Shown in pieces: positions 35,325 through 43,367 of a stretch of DNA of 64,000 bases; the first letter of the stretch is position 1; each line of letters starts with the position of its first letter. The stretch lies in the NCBI GenBank assembly GCA_017525915.1, contig JAFXSC010000012.1:124001-188000 (forward strand), in the 5' to 3' direction. A program made the position numbers and the translations under genes. This DNA is from Ruminococcus sp. (GTDB taxonomy: Bacteria; Bacillota; Clostridia; Oscillospirales; Ruminococcaceae). The notes below the pieces were generated by a model. That model saw only the letters and a program-made list of their open reading frames with translations. It made no database searches and was not told the DNA's origin.

Positions 35325-35367
35325 GCAAAATATAAACAGGCGGCTGCGAGTTCATCGCAGCCGCCTG
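35325..35367 (-). terminator. Terminator after the hydrogenase-like gene
   Basis: CAGGCGGCTGCGA and TCGCAGCCGCCTG form a perfect 13-bp stem with a 5-base loop (35337-35367). On the minus strand it is followed by TTTATATTTTGC. Confidence 0.85.
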
Positions 35368-35378
35368 TATCGTTACTT

Positions 35379-37061
35379 TTATGCGACTTCTGTCTTTGCA
35401 AGTATGCCGTTGATCTTCTCAACAAGCGCTGAGATCTCAACTATCGACTTGTTAATGACATTAGAGCTCTCGTTGGTTACATTTACATTATCGTCAAGCG
35501 CACTGAATGCAGATATCGTCATCTCGAGTATGCTGATGAGCTGCTTTACGCTCTCGGAATCCATTGTAGGATTGTCGTTGCAGAACGATACAACGTTCTG
35601 GAGGAGGTCCTTTACGACTGCTGCTCTCTCGCTCGTAGCGGTATTGGACTCGCCGATATCCTCCATTCTCTTGTTGATCTCGCCCACCTGCTCCTTGAGC
35701 TTTGTGGAAAGATCAAGACATTCATTGGTGAGCTCGGCAAGTGCTTCGTGCTGCTTGGCGAGGTCGGAGTGTCTTGCGAGGAGGACTGACTTGGCATGGA
35801 TAACGCAGTTATCAGGAGTATTGAGACCTCTTGCGATAGCGATAGCCATTTCCTTACATGACTTATAGCCGCAGGCAAGACAGTTGTAGTTCTTTTCAGT
35901 CTCGGTATGCATACCCATCTTCTCGAATATGGGCTCGAGCTGCTTGTCACTCGGTATGGCAGTAGGCATGAAGCCCTTGTATGTTCTGAGGAAGTCGGCA
36001 ACGTTGAGCTCGTCATCAAATCTCTTGTAGAGCTTATCCTCTCCTCTGCCCATGATACCGGCAGACTTGCGGCGCTTCTTGGCTTCGTTCTCGACGTTTC
36101 TCATAGTAGCCATGACATCGAAGAAGTTCTGGGTAGTTCCGGCAGCAGGACCAACATTGCAGCCGAACTCACATGAGAGTACATCGAATACCTGCGGGTG
36201 CTTGGATTCCGACATCTTCACATACATATTGAGTTCGGGATATACCTTGCGTACGCCCTCTGAGGTAGTGATATTGATATCAGGATTATGAGCCCAGAGG
36301 TTGTCTCTGAGACCGCCGGGACGGCTGAATACAGAACCGAGCTGTCCCTGCATATCATCGAACTTATACTCATAATCGTCAGTACTGTTGGTGGGTATAG
36401 TAATACCGTTGCGCTCAAAATACTCCATGAGCTTCTTGAACGTAACATTATAATCAGCAACGCCTGTTTCCTCGAATTCAGCCTTTGCAGCGATACACGG
36501 TGAAAGGAACGCAATAGGATTGGTCCTTCTCTGATACTGCTTGACATATATAGCCATACAGGCAACGGGGCTATGTACCGGTGAAAGGTTGGAGAGAAGC
36601 TTAGGCTGGTATGTCTCGATATACTTTACTATTGCGGCACACGGCTGAGTGATTATATTGCCGACAGAGCCCTGCTCAATAACTCTCAGATGAGCCCACG
36701 AGCAGATGTCCGCACCGAGCGAAACATCATACACCGAACATCCCTGCTTCTTGAACCAGTCGAGAATGCCCTTCCACTTGTTAGGGAATATTGTCTTTAT
36801 TGCAGGAGAAGCCAGAATGACCATTTTCTCCTTGATAACTCTTGACATACACTCCTCTGTGTCGTCAATAAAATCTCTTGCGCCGTGCTGGCACACCTTT
36901 ACGCACTCGCCGCAGGAAATACACTTGTTAGGATCAACTGCAACGATGAATTTGTTTCCTTCAAGCTTTCTTACGATATTGGCCTCCGGAGCGGGACAAA
37001 CGCGGACGCAGGCGTTACAGCCATTACATTTTTCCGGCTTTACAATAACGAGCTCATTCAT
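35379..37061 (-). CDS. Sensory [FeFe]-hydrogenase-like protein
   Basis: 560 residues. Two N-terminal [4Fe-4S] sites: C12, C15, C18, C22 and C47, C50, C53, C57. The hydrogenase-like domain keeps the four H-cluster Cys: C141 (in TQPCAAI), C189 (in SPCIAAK), C297 and C301 (in SCEFGC). The proton-relay Cys of the usual TSCCP is replaced (TQPC), so fast catalysis is unlikely. Then another Fe-S motif (CLACGYKSCKEMA ... NTPDNC, about 392-420) and about 130 residues of signalling-type coiled coil. This is the layout of HsfB/HydS-like sensory hydrogenases, thought to sense H2 or redox state. Output partner unknown; the DivIVA-like gene is next upstream. Confidence 0.82.
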   Translation of the reverse strand: MNELVIVKPEKCNGCNACVRVCPAPEANIVRKLEGNKFIVAVDPNKCISCGECVKVCQHGARDFIDDTEECMSRVIKEKMVILASPAIKTIFPNKWKGILDWFKKQGCSVYDVSLGADICSWAHLRVIEQGSVGNIITQPCAAIVKYIETYQPKLLSNLSPVHSPVACMAIYVKQYQRRTNPIAFLSPCIAAKAEFEETGVADYNVTFKKLMEYFERNGITIPTNSTDDYEYKFDDMQGQLGSVFSRPGGLRDNLWAHNPDINITTSEGVRKVYPELNMYVKMSESKHPQVFDVLSCEFGCNVGPAAGTTQNFFDVMATMRNVENEAKKRRKSAGIMGRGEDKLYKRFDDELNVADFLRTYKGFMPTAIPSDKQLEPIFEKMGMHTETEKNYNCLACGYKSCKEMAIAIARGLNTPDNCVIHAKSVLLARHSDLAKQHEALAELTNECLDLSTKLKEQVGEINKRMEDIGESNTATSERAAVVKDLLQNVVSFCNDNPTMDSESVKQLISILEMTISAFSALDDNVNVTNESSNVINKSIVEISALVEKINGILAKTEVA

Positions 37062-37187
37062 GTATATACACCCCTATTTTCTTCCACCGCCTCATATCAG
37101 TGCAAAGGGCGGCTTGATGTTATTAGTTCTGTGATAGTTCTGAGACACAGCAAAACTGCTGCTGTTGGGTCATTGCCTGTTATAGTT

Positions 37188-38267
37188 TTACTTCTTGCCT
37201 CCGAGAGCGCTTGCCTGTGCAGCAAGAGCAGCAAGGTCGATCTTTCCGCCCTTCTTTTCTTCGGGCTTGGCAGCCGGCTTATCCGCAGGCTTATCGGCAG
37301 GCTTATCCGCAGCTTCGGCGGGCTTATCCTTCTTGCCGCCTATTGCCTGAGCCATCTGCTTGAGCTTGTCGAGCTCGCTCTGCTTTTTCTGCTTATCCTC
37401 GCTGTCACCGGTATCGGCAGAATCCTTCGGGATCGTACGCTTGGGCGCATCGGGGATCTCCGGCTCGAAATACTCGGGAGCCCTGAATACCGGAACGCCG
37501 CCCTCTCTGAGGGTATTGCTTACCTGGAAAAGTCTCTCCTCGGCATCTGTGATATCCGAAAGACCGTTTTCCATAAATTTTTCGATTATCTTTCTGAGGT
37601 GGCTCATCTCGGCACCGAGCTTTGTGACGTCGTCGAGCATGATCGCCTTCATATTATTGGAAGAAACGTCCATTTCCTGGGACTTGTTCTTAGCATCCGC
37701 AAGAGTTACCGCAGCTTCGCGCTGAGCCTCGTATATTATCTGCGCAGCCTCATCGTTTGCGTCTGTGATAATACCTTCAGCCGCTTTCTTTGCGTCCTCG
37801 GAAAGTGAATCCGCCTTGGTCTTGGCGTTATTAATGAGCATATCCGCGGATTTCTGAGCTTCGATGAACACCTGGCTCAGAGCAGCGGGGTCATTGCCTG
37901 CCTCAAGCGCAGCAGCCTTGTCGTTTGCAGCCTTGAGCTTGTTATTGAGGTCGGTGATCGTATCATTGAGCTCCTTTATCTTCTGCTCGTTTGTACGGTT
38001 ATCCTCCTCAACGGCTTTCAGCTTGGTAGAAAGCGTTTCGTTCTGGACCTGCACCTGCGTGAGCTTTGCTCTTTCGCCGGCAAGGACGGTCTCATTGGCT
38101 TTTTCCGCCTCTGTGCCTTTTTTATAAGCATCGAGAAGGAGCTTAGTTTCTCTGAGCTCATTTTTGAGGTCGAACACCTGACTGTTGAGGTATTCAAGTC
38201 TGCGGATGACTTCGCCCTTCTCGTATCCGCCGAACGTGACGGTCTTTATGAACCTTGCTTCTGCCAT
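37188..38267 (-). CDS. DivIVA-like coiled-coil protein
   Basis: 359 residues. VTFGGYEKGEVIRRLEYLNS near residue 10 resembles the membrane-binding start of DivIVA/GpsB proteins. Coiled coil about 25-130 and 140-250, then a tail with repeats PADKPADKPADKPAAKPEEK and a C-terminal helix LAALAAQASALGGKK. Probably a scaffold at membranes or poles. It precedes the sensory hydrogenase on one transcript (126-base gap without a clear terminator). Confidence 0.72.
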   Translation of the reverse strand: MAEARFIKTVTFGGYEKGEVIRRLEYLNSQVFDLKNELRETKLLLDAYKKGTEAEKANETVLAGERAKLTQVQVQNETLSTKLKAVEEDNRTNEQKIKELNDTITDLNNKLKAANDKAAALEAGNDPAALSQVFIEAQKSADMLINNAKTKADSLSEDAKKAAEGIITDANDEAAQIIYEAQREAAVTLADAKNKSQEMDVSSNNMKAIMLDDVTKLGAEMSHLRKIIEKFMENGLSDITDAEERLFQVSNTLREGGVPVFRAPEYFEPEIPDAPKRTIPKDSADTGDSEDKQKKQSELDKLKQMAQAIGGKKDKPAEAADKPADKPADKPAAKPEEKKGGKIDLAALAAQASALGGKK

Positions 38268-38371
38268 ATCTTATCCTCCCAGTGCAGCCAGCATAGAAGC
38301 TATGCGGCAGCAGTTATTTCCTGCGGCGTGCTGTGGCAAAGCCGGCAGCCGCCTGATATTTTATGTTTATT
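38268..38371 (-). other. Structured leader of the DivIVA-like gene
   Basis: About 100 bases between the promoter and ATG 38267, much more G/C-rich than the promoter region. GCATAG and CTATGC form a hairpin, and several GCAGC/GGCTGC segments can pair. No known riboswitch class recognised. Confidence 0.35.
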
Positions 38372-38377
38372 AAAACA

Positions 38378-38406
38378 ATTATACCTCAAAAGTGGACCAA
38401 AGTCAA
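38378..38406 (-). promoter_or_regulatory. Promoter of the DivIVA-like/hydrogenase unit
   Basis: Minus strand TTGACT, 17 bases, TATAAT. Eleven of twelve consensus bases. Confidence 0.82.
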
Positions 38407-38450
38407 TATAAATATTATACAAAATAACTTGTACTTTTATGTACATTGCA

Positions 38451-38538
38451 CAGAGAAAAAAGCCTCAGACAGGCGATTGTCTGACTGTTGGTCAGATTTA
38501 TGGTAAAAAAACAGCGTCCCGCAAGACTGCGTGAACGC
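38451..38538 (-). terminator. Two tandem terminators after the 183-residue hypothetical gene
   Basis: The first hairpin (38514-38538; GCGTTC-CGCA with TGCG-GGACGC) is followed on the minus strand by TGTTTTTTT. The second (38465-38484; TCAGACA with TGTCTGA) is followed by GGCTTTTTT. Two in a row make a strong barrier before the DivIVA-like promoter. Confidence 0.8.
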
Positions 38539-38551
38539 ATAGCATCACTCA

Positions 38552-39103
38552 TCAGTAGGAGTTCTCCAGGAGCTCCTTTACCTCAGCATTATCATATAGC
38601 CCAAGGTCAAACAGCGCATTTATCTGCCCTCTTGTAAGTCTTCTTGCCTCTGCGTATACGAACTGTCCGTGATGGCGTTCCGTGCCGTCCCACGAGTCGA
38701 TTATCTTTATCCACCCTGCTCTCAGCAGTGTAGGCTCCGGGTATTTTGCCTTGGGAAAAAACTTCCTTGCGATCATGAACGCACATTTGTTATGGTTCGT
38801 ATAGCTGCATGAATAGGTATCGCCGCTCGGTGACATCCAGCCAAGCTTGAAATCCGGATCGTTCTTGTAGAACATCTCCTCCAGTTCAAGCGGATATTCC
38901 TTATCGCTCTCTATGATCCTGACGAAGCGGTAATTCCCGAACTCAAAGCGGAAATATCCACCGGAACCGTCAAGTACGATCGGAAGCTGGTCCTCATTCA
39001 CAAGTCCTTCGAGTTCTGTCCCCTCAAGCTGTTCAAGCTTTTCGATGTATTCATGATAATACATCCCCGTCGGCGATCTGAATATCGCGTATTTTTTCAC
39101 CAT
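38552..39103 (-). CDS. Hypothetical protein, 183 residues
   Basis: Starts ATG 39103 behind AGGTGAT. Soluble, aromatic-rich: GGYFRFEFGNYRFVRIIES, KLGWMSPSGDTYSCSYTNH, ARKFFPKAKYPEPTLLRAGW, then a C-terminal helical part (RLTRGQINALFDLGLYDN). I recognise no family. It stands alone, with two terminators behind it; no clear promoter boxes were found. Confidence 0.7.
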   Translation of the reverse strand: MVKKYAIFRSPTGMYYHEYIEKLEQLEGTELEGLVNEDQLPIVLDGSGGYFRFEFGNYRFVRIIESDKEYPLELEEMFYKNDPDFKLGWMSPSGDTYSCSYTNHNKCAFMIARKFFPKAKYPEPTLLRAGWIKIIDSWDGTERHHGQFVYAEARRLTRGQINALFDLGLYDNAEVKELLENSY

Positions 39104-39260
39104 ATCACCTCTGCTCTCAGCAGGTCATCCTGACCGTTACTGTGCGAGCCATTTCATAATGATCGAATCAAATATCCCTCTTCTCTATTTTACCACAAAT
39201 CCCGGCATCTGTCAAACTATATTTATCGTTCCGGGCGGCAGGCTATTTATACATTTTGCA

Positions 39261-39296
39261 CAAAAAACTGCCGGAGCCTTTTACAGCCCCGGCAGT
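39261..39296 (-). terminator. Terminator after the GGDEF-like gene
   Basis: ACTGCCGG and CCGGCAGT pair (39267-39296), with a further GC/GGC pairing inside. On the minus strand it is followed by TTTTTTG. Confidence 0.88.
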
Positions 39297-39304
39297 GCGG
39301 TTCA

Positions 39305-40537
39305 TCAGATATCAACAACAGTGTTGACCATGTTGCCTCCGTTGAGCTTAGCGTTTCTGAGCGCTGTATCAAGCTTAACGAGGAGCGAGTTAACGTTGAG
39401 GCAGTCGCCGGGCAGGTAGTGGTAAACGCTTCCTGAAGCCGGGAGCTGAACTGTAAGGTTGAGTACCTCGAAAGGACTGCTCATTACAGCGTGGATGCTC
39501 TGAACGATGCCCATTGCCTGATTTTCGGAGATCTCCTTGTTGAATACGAAGCAGAACTCGTTACCGGTGATATTGTAGATCTCAGCAGAGCTGCCGAAGT
39601 CATTCTTGAGCTTGTCGGCGATAGCGATGAGGTACTCGTCACCGAAGTCATAACCGTATGTATCGTTGATGCTGCGGAAGTTATCCATATCGAATACAGC
39701 AATGTTGAAGCGGTCAGCCTCAAGTCTTTCGCTGATATCGTTATCAAGAGCATAACGGTTCTTCATGTTTGTAAGGATATTTGTAAGAGCGAGGTCGCTT
39801 GCCTTCTGACGGGTGGTCTTGAGCTTTGCGTCAACCTCACGAAGGCTCTTCTCACGCTCTTCGAGCTCGAGTCTTGCCTTCTTAGCCATCTTGGCGATGA
39901 TGAATACGGCGATCTCACCGAGGATCGCTACTGCGAGCATAAGACCTTCGATGATGATGAAGAGTCGTGCGTTTTTCGCTGTCATCTCAGCGGTATCATT
40001 ATTAACGATGTCGATAGTTGCACGGAGCATTTCTGATGCAGTAACCTGAAGAGGATAGATATCCTGAGTGTACATGGCACTCATACTGCTTCCGAAAGCC
40101 TTGTCACTGATATCGCTCTCGCCGCCGCCGGCAGCGTTCCATACCTGTGTGAGCTCTTCAAGCTTTGCCTGATAAGCCTCAAGGACTGTATAAGCGTGCT
40201 TGAATCGTGTCTTAGCCTCGTCCGAAATTCCTTCGAGGTCCTCGAAGTCTTCCTTACAGTCAGCGATGTTTATGAAGTGTGCTCTTGCAGCGTTTGCATG
40301 GCCTCTTCTGTTACCAACGCCTGCGATGATCGAAAGAACGTCGCCGTTGATCTCACTGAGTTCCGAGTTCATGCGGTTAACGGACTGCATAGCTCCTGAG
40401 GTTCTCTTTGACGTCTGAACGTTACGGGTGTAGAGCAACGTTACGAAGAACATATTTGCAGCAGTTACAAGAGCAAGTACGATAGCGCCCAGTATATAAG
40501 GACGCGAATGATTAATTGAGCGTTTCTTATCAGCCAT
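39305..40537 (-). CDS. Membrane receptor with degenerate GGDEF domain
   Basis: 410 residues. Span 1 at about 15-35 (ILGAIVLALVTAANMFFVTLL), a helical extracytoplasmic domain of about 150 residues (four-helix-bundle type), span 2 at about 192-214, a coiled-coil linker, then a GGDEF-fold domain (about 255-405). The signature is TGNEF instead of GGDEF, so cyclase activity is doubtful. The gene starts 15 bases after a sugar-binding lipoprotein, with GGAGG upstream. The pair reads as a periplasmic-type binding protein feeding a receptor. Confidence 0.85.
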   Translation of the reverse strand: MADKKRSINHSRPYILGAIVLALVTAANMFFVTLLYTRNVQTSKRTSGAMQSVNRMNSELSEINGDVLSIIAGVGNRRGHANAARAHFINIADCKEDFEDLEGISDEAKTRFKHAYTVLEAYQAKLEELTQVWNAAGGGESDISDKAFGSSMSAMYTQDIYPLQVTASEMLRATIDIVNNDTAEMTAKNARLFIIIEGLMLAVAILGEIAVFIIAKMAKKARLELEEREKSLREVDAKLKTTRQKASDLALTNILTNMKNRYALDNDISERLEADRFNIAVFDMDNFRSINDTYGYDFGDEYLIAIADKLKNDFGSSAEIYNITGNEFCFVFNKEISENQAMGIVQSIHAVMSSPFEVLNLTVQLPASGSVYHYLPGDCLNVNSLLVKLDTALRNAKLNGGNMVNTVVDI

Positions 40538-40552
40538 TTCCTTATACCTCCA

Positions 40553-41695
40553 TTAATAATTCTCAGGGTCGAGCAGGAGCTTGATATAGTCGTCGTTCAT
40601 ATTCTTTTGTGTAACGTATGTAACGCCCGTGTCAAGAGAATAAGGGATACCGTCGTCTTCGCAGGCCTTAAGAGCATATCTTACGCCGAAATAGCCCATG
40701 TTATAGGGGTTCTGTACAACAGTTCCGCCGAGGACGCCTGTTCTGAGGTAATCGAGCTCGGCAGAGTCGGCGTTGAAGCCGATAATGTGGACAGTTTCCT
40801 GAAGGCCAAGTTCCTGAACGGCCTTGCAGGCGCCGAGGGTTGTATTGGTATTTGTTGCGAAAAGGCAGACAATGTTCGGGCTCTCATTGAGAAGTCTCTT
40901 TGTCTCATCATAAGCCTCGTCGATAGTACCGCAGCGGTTTTCGCCGCCAACGAAGAACTTTGAGAACATCGCCGCGATCTCCTGAGTGGTGAGTCCGCTC
41001 TTATCGAGGTCGATGCCGTCATCAGCCATCTGAGCCTGTATCTGTACGGCTGTCTCAGCCTTGAAGCCGTCGATACGGTTATTGGCAGTATCACCGGTAT
41101 GACCGATAAGACCAACGGCACCTTTACCGAGCTTCTTTACAGCCGCGATACCCTCCTCAGGGGTAGCATTGGCTACCTGAGCCATAGCAGTTCTGATCTT
41201 CTTGCTTCCGAGAACAGCGTCAGCAGCATGTCTTGCAGCAACGGCACCGCCGTCGGTATCGGACGAGCTTATACACGAAAGAACGCCGCTATAAGTTGCT
41301 CTTGAGTTGATGTTGATGATCTTGATACCCTTTTCTTCAGCCTTTGCGAAGGAATCATTGAGCTCTTCAAGGCTGTTGGGAGCGATAACTATTGCATCAA
41401 CGCCCTCTTTGATAGCATAGTCGATATAATCCTTCTGGGTGTTGTAGTCAGTATCGCCTGCGGGATAATCCTTGTCGGCACCCTCATTGTAAATGACCTT
41501 AACGCCGAGCTCTTCGCCCGCCTTCTCAGCACCGTCCTGAACGCTGTGCCAGAACGAGATGTCCTGCTTTGTGATAACAGCTATGGTATAGTCGTTATCC
41601 TTGTCTGCGCCGCAGCCTGTTGACATAAGAGTCGTTGCAGACACAGCACAGAGTGCCAGAGTGCTTATGATCCTTTTTCTTCTGCTTTTGTTCAT
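40553..41695 (-). CDS. Orphan sugar-type ABC substrate-binding lipoprotein
   Basis: 380 residues. Lipoprotein signal with lipobox MSTGC (Cys28). Periplasmic-binding-protein type I fold of the RbsB/LacI class: ITKQDISFWHSVQDGAEKAG near the start, DAIVIAPNSLEEL, GHTGDTANNRIDGF, CLFATNTNTTLGACKA, IIGFNADSAELDYLR. No permease or ATPase is encoded nearby; the next gene is a GGDEF-like receptor. So a sensing rather than uptake role is inferred. The ligand is probably a sugar or similar small molecule. Confidence 0.9.
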   Translation of the reverse strand: MNKSRRKRIISTLALCAVSATTLMSTGCGADKDNDYTIAVITKQDISFWHSVQDGAEKAGEELGVKVIYNEGADKDYPAGDTDYNTQKDYIDYAIKEGVDAIVIAPNSLEELNDSFAKAEEKGIKIININSRATYSGVLSCISSSDTDGGAVAARHAADAVLGSKKIRTAMAQVANATPEEGIAAVKKLGKGAVGLIGHTGDTANNRIDGFKAETAVQIQAQMADDGIDLDKSGLTTQEIAAMFSKFFVGGENRCGTIDEAYDETKRLLNESPNIVCLFATNTNTTLGACKAVQELGLQETVHIIGFNADSAELDYLRTGVLGGTVVQNPYNMGYFGVRYALKACEDDGIPYSLDTGVTYVTQKNMNDDYIKLLLDPENY

Positions 41696-41714
41696 AAGAA
41701 CTGAACCTCCTTAA

Positions 41715-41830
41715 CATTTGGAACTTATCCCCTGCCGGCTTGCCTTTGCCGCGGGAGGGATATCCCCTTCAGCTGCCGGGTTCGTCACAGGGCAGCCTAA
41801 CTTTTCGCTAAGAGCTCACAGCGGAATTCC
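41715..41830 (-). ncRNA. Structured leader upstream of the binding-protein/receptor operon
   Basis: On the minus strand several G/C-rich stems follow in order: CGCT with AGCG, GCTGCC with GGCAGC, GGGATATCCC (self-complementary), GGC with GCC inside CCCT-AGGG. An outer GGAA-TTCC pairing brackets the set. The surrounding DNA is A/T-rich, so this block stands out. It lacks the GACGCAAAGC core of cyclic di-GMP-I riboswitches. Class unknown; could be a riboswitch or attenuator. Confidence 0.4.
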
Positions 41831-41898
41831 ATCTATATAAATATGTACAAATTATGTACAAGCGCCGCCGTTGAGCAATGTCTGTTTTAGCTTCTTTT

Positions 41899-41940
41899 AT
41901 TTTAACACAAACCTTTCAGAATTTCAACAATATTCTGAAA
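41899..41940 (-). promoter_or_regulatory. Promoter and operator of the binding-protein operon
   Basis: Minus strand TTGAAA (41927-41922), 17 bases, TAAAAT (41904-41899). TTTCAGAA and TTCTGAAA (41914-41921 and 41933-41940) form a perfect 8-bp inverted repeat with the -35 box in its 11-base centre. This is a probable regulator site. The leader would be about 195 bases. Confidence 0.7.
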
Positions 41941-42177
41941 ATATTTCATTCACACTTTTACCAATATTTTTGACGCGATTATATGCAATTTACACGATTA
42001 TTATACCATATTTAATCATATAAGTTCATATTACAATCCGTATATTCCGTTCTCGATTTCCGTCAATCCGCGCAGATACCGCGTTTTTCCCTATCCAGAG
42101 GGGAAATTTCACTCCCCCGGAGGCCGTTTACGGTTAAATAATGTTCTCTGTTAATTTTCTTTTCAAGTATTTTTAGC
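41941..42177. other. Divergent intergenic region, no gene seen
   Basis: A/T-rich stretch between divergent promoters. It contains a run of T/A-rich sequence and one G/C-rich patch (about 42060-42135), without an open frame or RNA class I can name. Confidence 0.5.
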
Positions 42178-42206
42178 TTGACAAGTTTTACAAAAGGTGA
42201 TATACT
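42178..42206 (+). promoter_or_regulatory. Promoter of the TerY-P-type operon
   Basis: TTGACA, 17 bases, TATACT. Eleven of twelve consensus bases. The leader to ATG 42293 is about 80 bases, A/T-rich, ending in AGGAGG. Confidence 0.82.
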
Positions 42207-42292
42207 ATTCGTGATAGCAATGTACATTTATCGTAAAAATATATTATAGTTATGATATATATTTCATAATAAATATACGACAGGAGGTAACT

Positions 42293-43330
42293 ATGGAGTG
42301 CGCTAAATGTCAGGCCGAGCTTGATCTAAAGCTTGCGGCGTGTCCGAACTGCGGAGCACCAGTACCGCAGAATATCGAAGGCTTTGAAAATACTATGGAG
42401 TTTCAGATGGAGCTGCGCTCTATCGTTGTTCATCACGGCCCCTACGCCGTACTGAAGCAGAACAGGTTCATCGGTTTCCTTAATGACTATATCCCCGATT
42501 ACGGAAAGGAACGCCGTCTGCTCATTAATATGTACAAGCTCGGTGTCCTCAAGCTGATGCTGAAAGAACCAAACCGCGAGATCTCCATTATGAGAGCAAG
42601 AAGTTTTATGATAGGCGACCTCTTCCTCTCAGAAAATGCTGCGGAATTCGTTCTCGCCTGCCTGACATATATGCTCGGCTGGCCCTTCGAGTCACCGATG
42701 AAAGTAATGCCGGTAGATGAAAATGCTCCCGAAGAGCCTGTTGAGGAAGTTCCCAAGAAGCGTGCGGCAAGCGTTGACGATATGGTCTTTATGCCGCGTA
42801 ACGCCTTCAGATACCGCCTCAGCAGCAATATCGCCATACCGGACGGATATACAAAGCTCGAAGCTTTCTGCTTCGATAAATTCGGCTCACTCAGAACGAT
42901 ACAGCTTCCCGATTCGCTCCTCGCGATCGGTGAATACTGCTTCTCAGGCTGCAAGCGCCTCCGCGGAATAGATCTTCCCGAATCACTCAGGATCATCAAA
43001 CAGGGTGCGTTCAGCCAGTGTGCAAAGCTCGTTGTCGTTAAGATACCAAAGGGAGTTATGGAGATCGCCGACAGTACCTTCTCCTTCTGCACGAGCCTTG
43101 AGGTAATCGAGATACCTGACTCGGTCAGCAGCATCGGTGCAGAGGCATTCTCAGGCTGCGATAAGCTGAGAAAGCTCTTCCTCCCCGAAAGCATCAAGTT
43201 TATCGACATCAACGCTTTCTCATACTGCCCTAATCTTACCATTCACTGCATTGAAAACTCTTATGTTCATAAATACTGCCTCGTGAACGGCATAAGCTGT
43301 AAGCTCGTTTCCTCTGCGGCAGACATCTAA
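42293..43330 (+). CDS. Zinc-ribbon and BspA-type leucine-rich-repeat protein
   Basis: 345 residues, cytoplasmic (no signal peptide). Zinc ribbon at 1-25 with CXXC pairs (MECAKCQ ... ACPNCG). A helical middle part follows (about 35-130, IPDYGKERRLLINMYKLGVL), then an acidic linker. About 180-335 are LRR_5 repeats (SLLAIGEYCFSGCKRLRGI, SVSSIGAEAFSGCDKLRKLF). BspA-type repeats are usually surface adhesins; a cytoplasmic one with a zinc ribbon at the head of a kinase operon suggests a protein-binding scaffold. GGAGG seven bases upstream. Confidence 0.85.
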   Translation: MECAKCQAELDLKLAACPNCGAPVPQNIEGFENTMEFQMELRSIVVHHGPYAVLKQNRFIGFLNDYIPDYGKERRLLINMYKLGVLKLMLKEPNREISIMRARSFMIGDLFLSENAAEFVLACLTYMLGWPFESPMKVMPVDENAPEEPVEEVPKKRAASVDDMVFMPRNAFRYRLSSNIAIPDGYTKLEAFCFDKFGSLRTIQLPDSLLAIGEYCFSGCKRLRGIDLPESLRIIKQGAFSQCAKLVVVKIPKGVMEIADSTFSFCTSLEVIEIPDSVSSIGAEAFSGCDKLRKLFLPESIKFIDINAFSYCPNLTIHCIENSYVHKYCLVNGISCKLVSSAADI

Positions 43331-43367
43331 CTACACTAATACATTAACTACGAAAGGATGAATACAG

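Noticed and set aside
41715..41830. Cyclic di-GMP-I (GEMM) riboswitch before the binding-protein/GGDEF operon
   Set aside because: The core GACGCAAAGC and the tetraloop-receptor elements are not present; only a generic stem set is seen.
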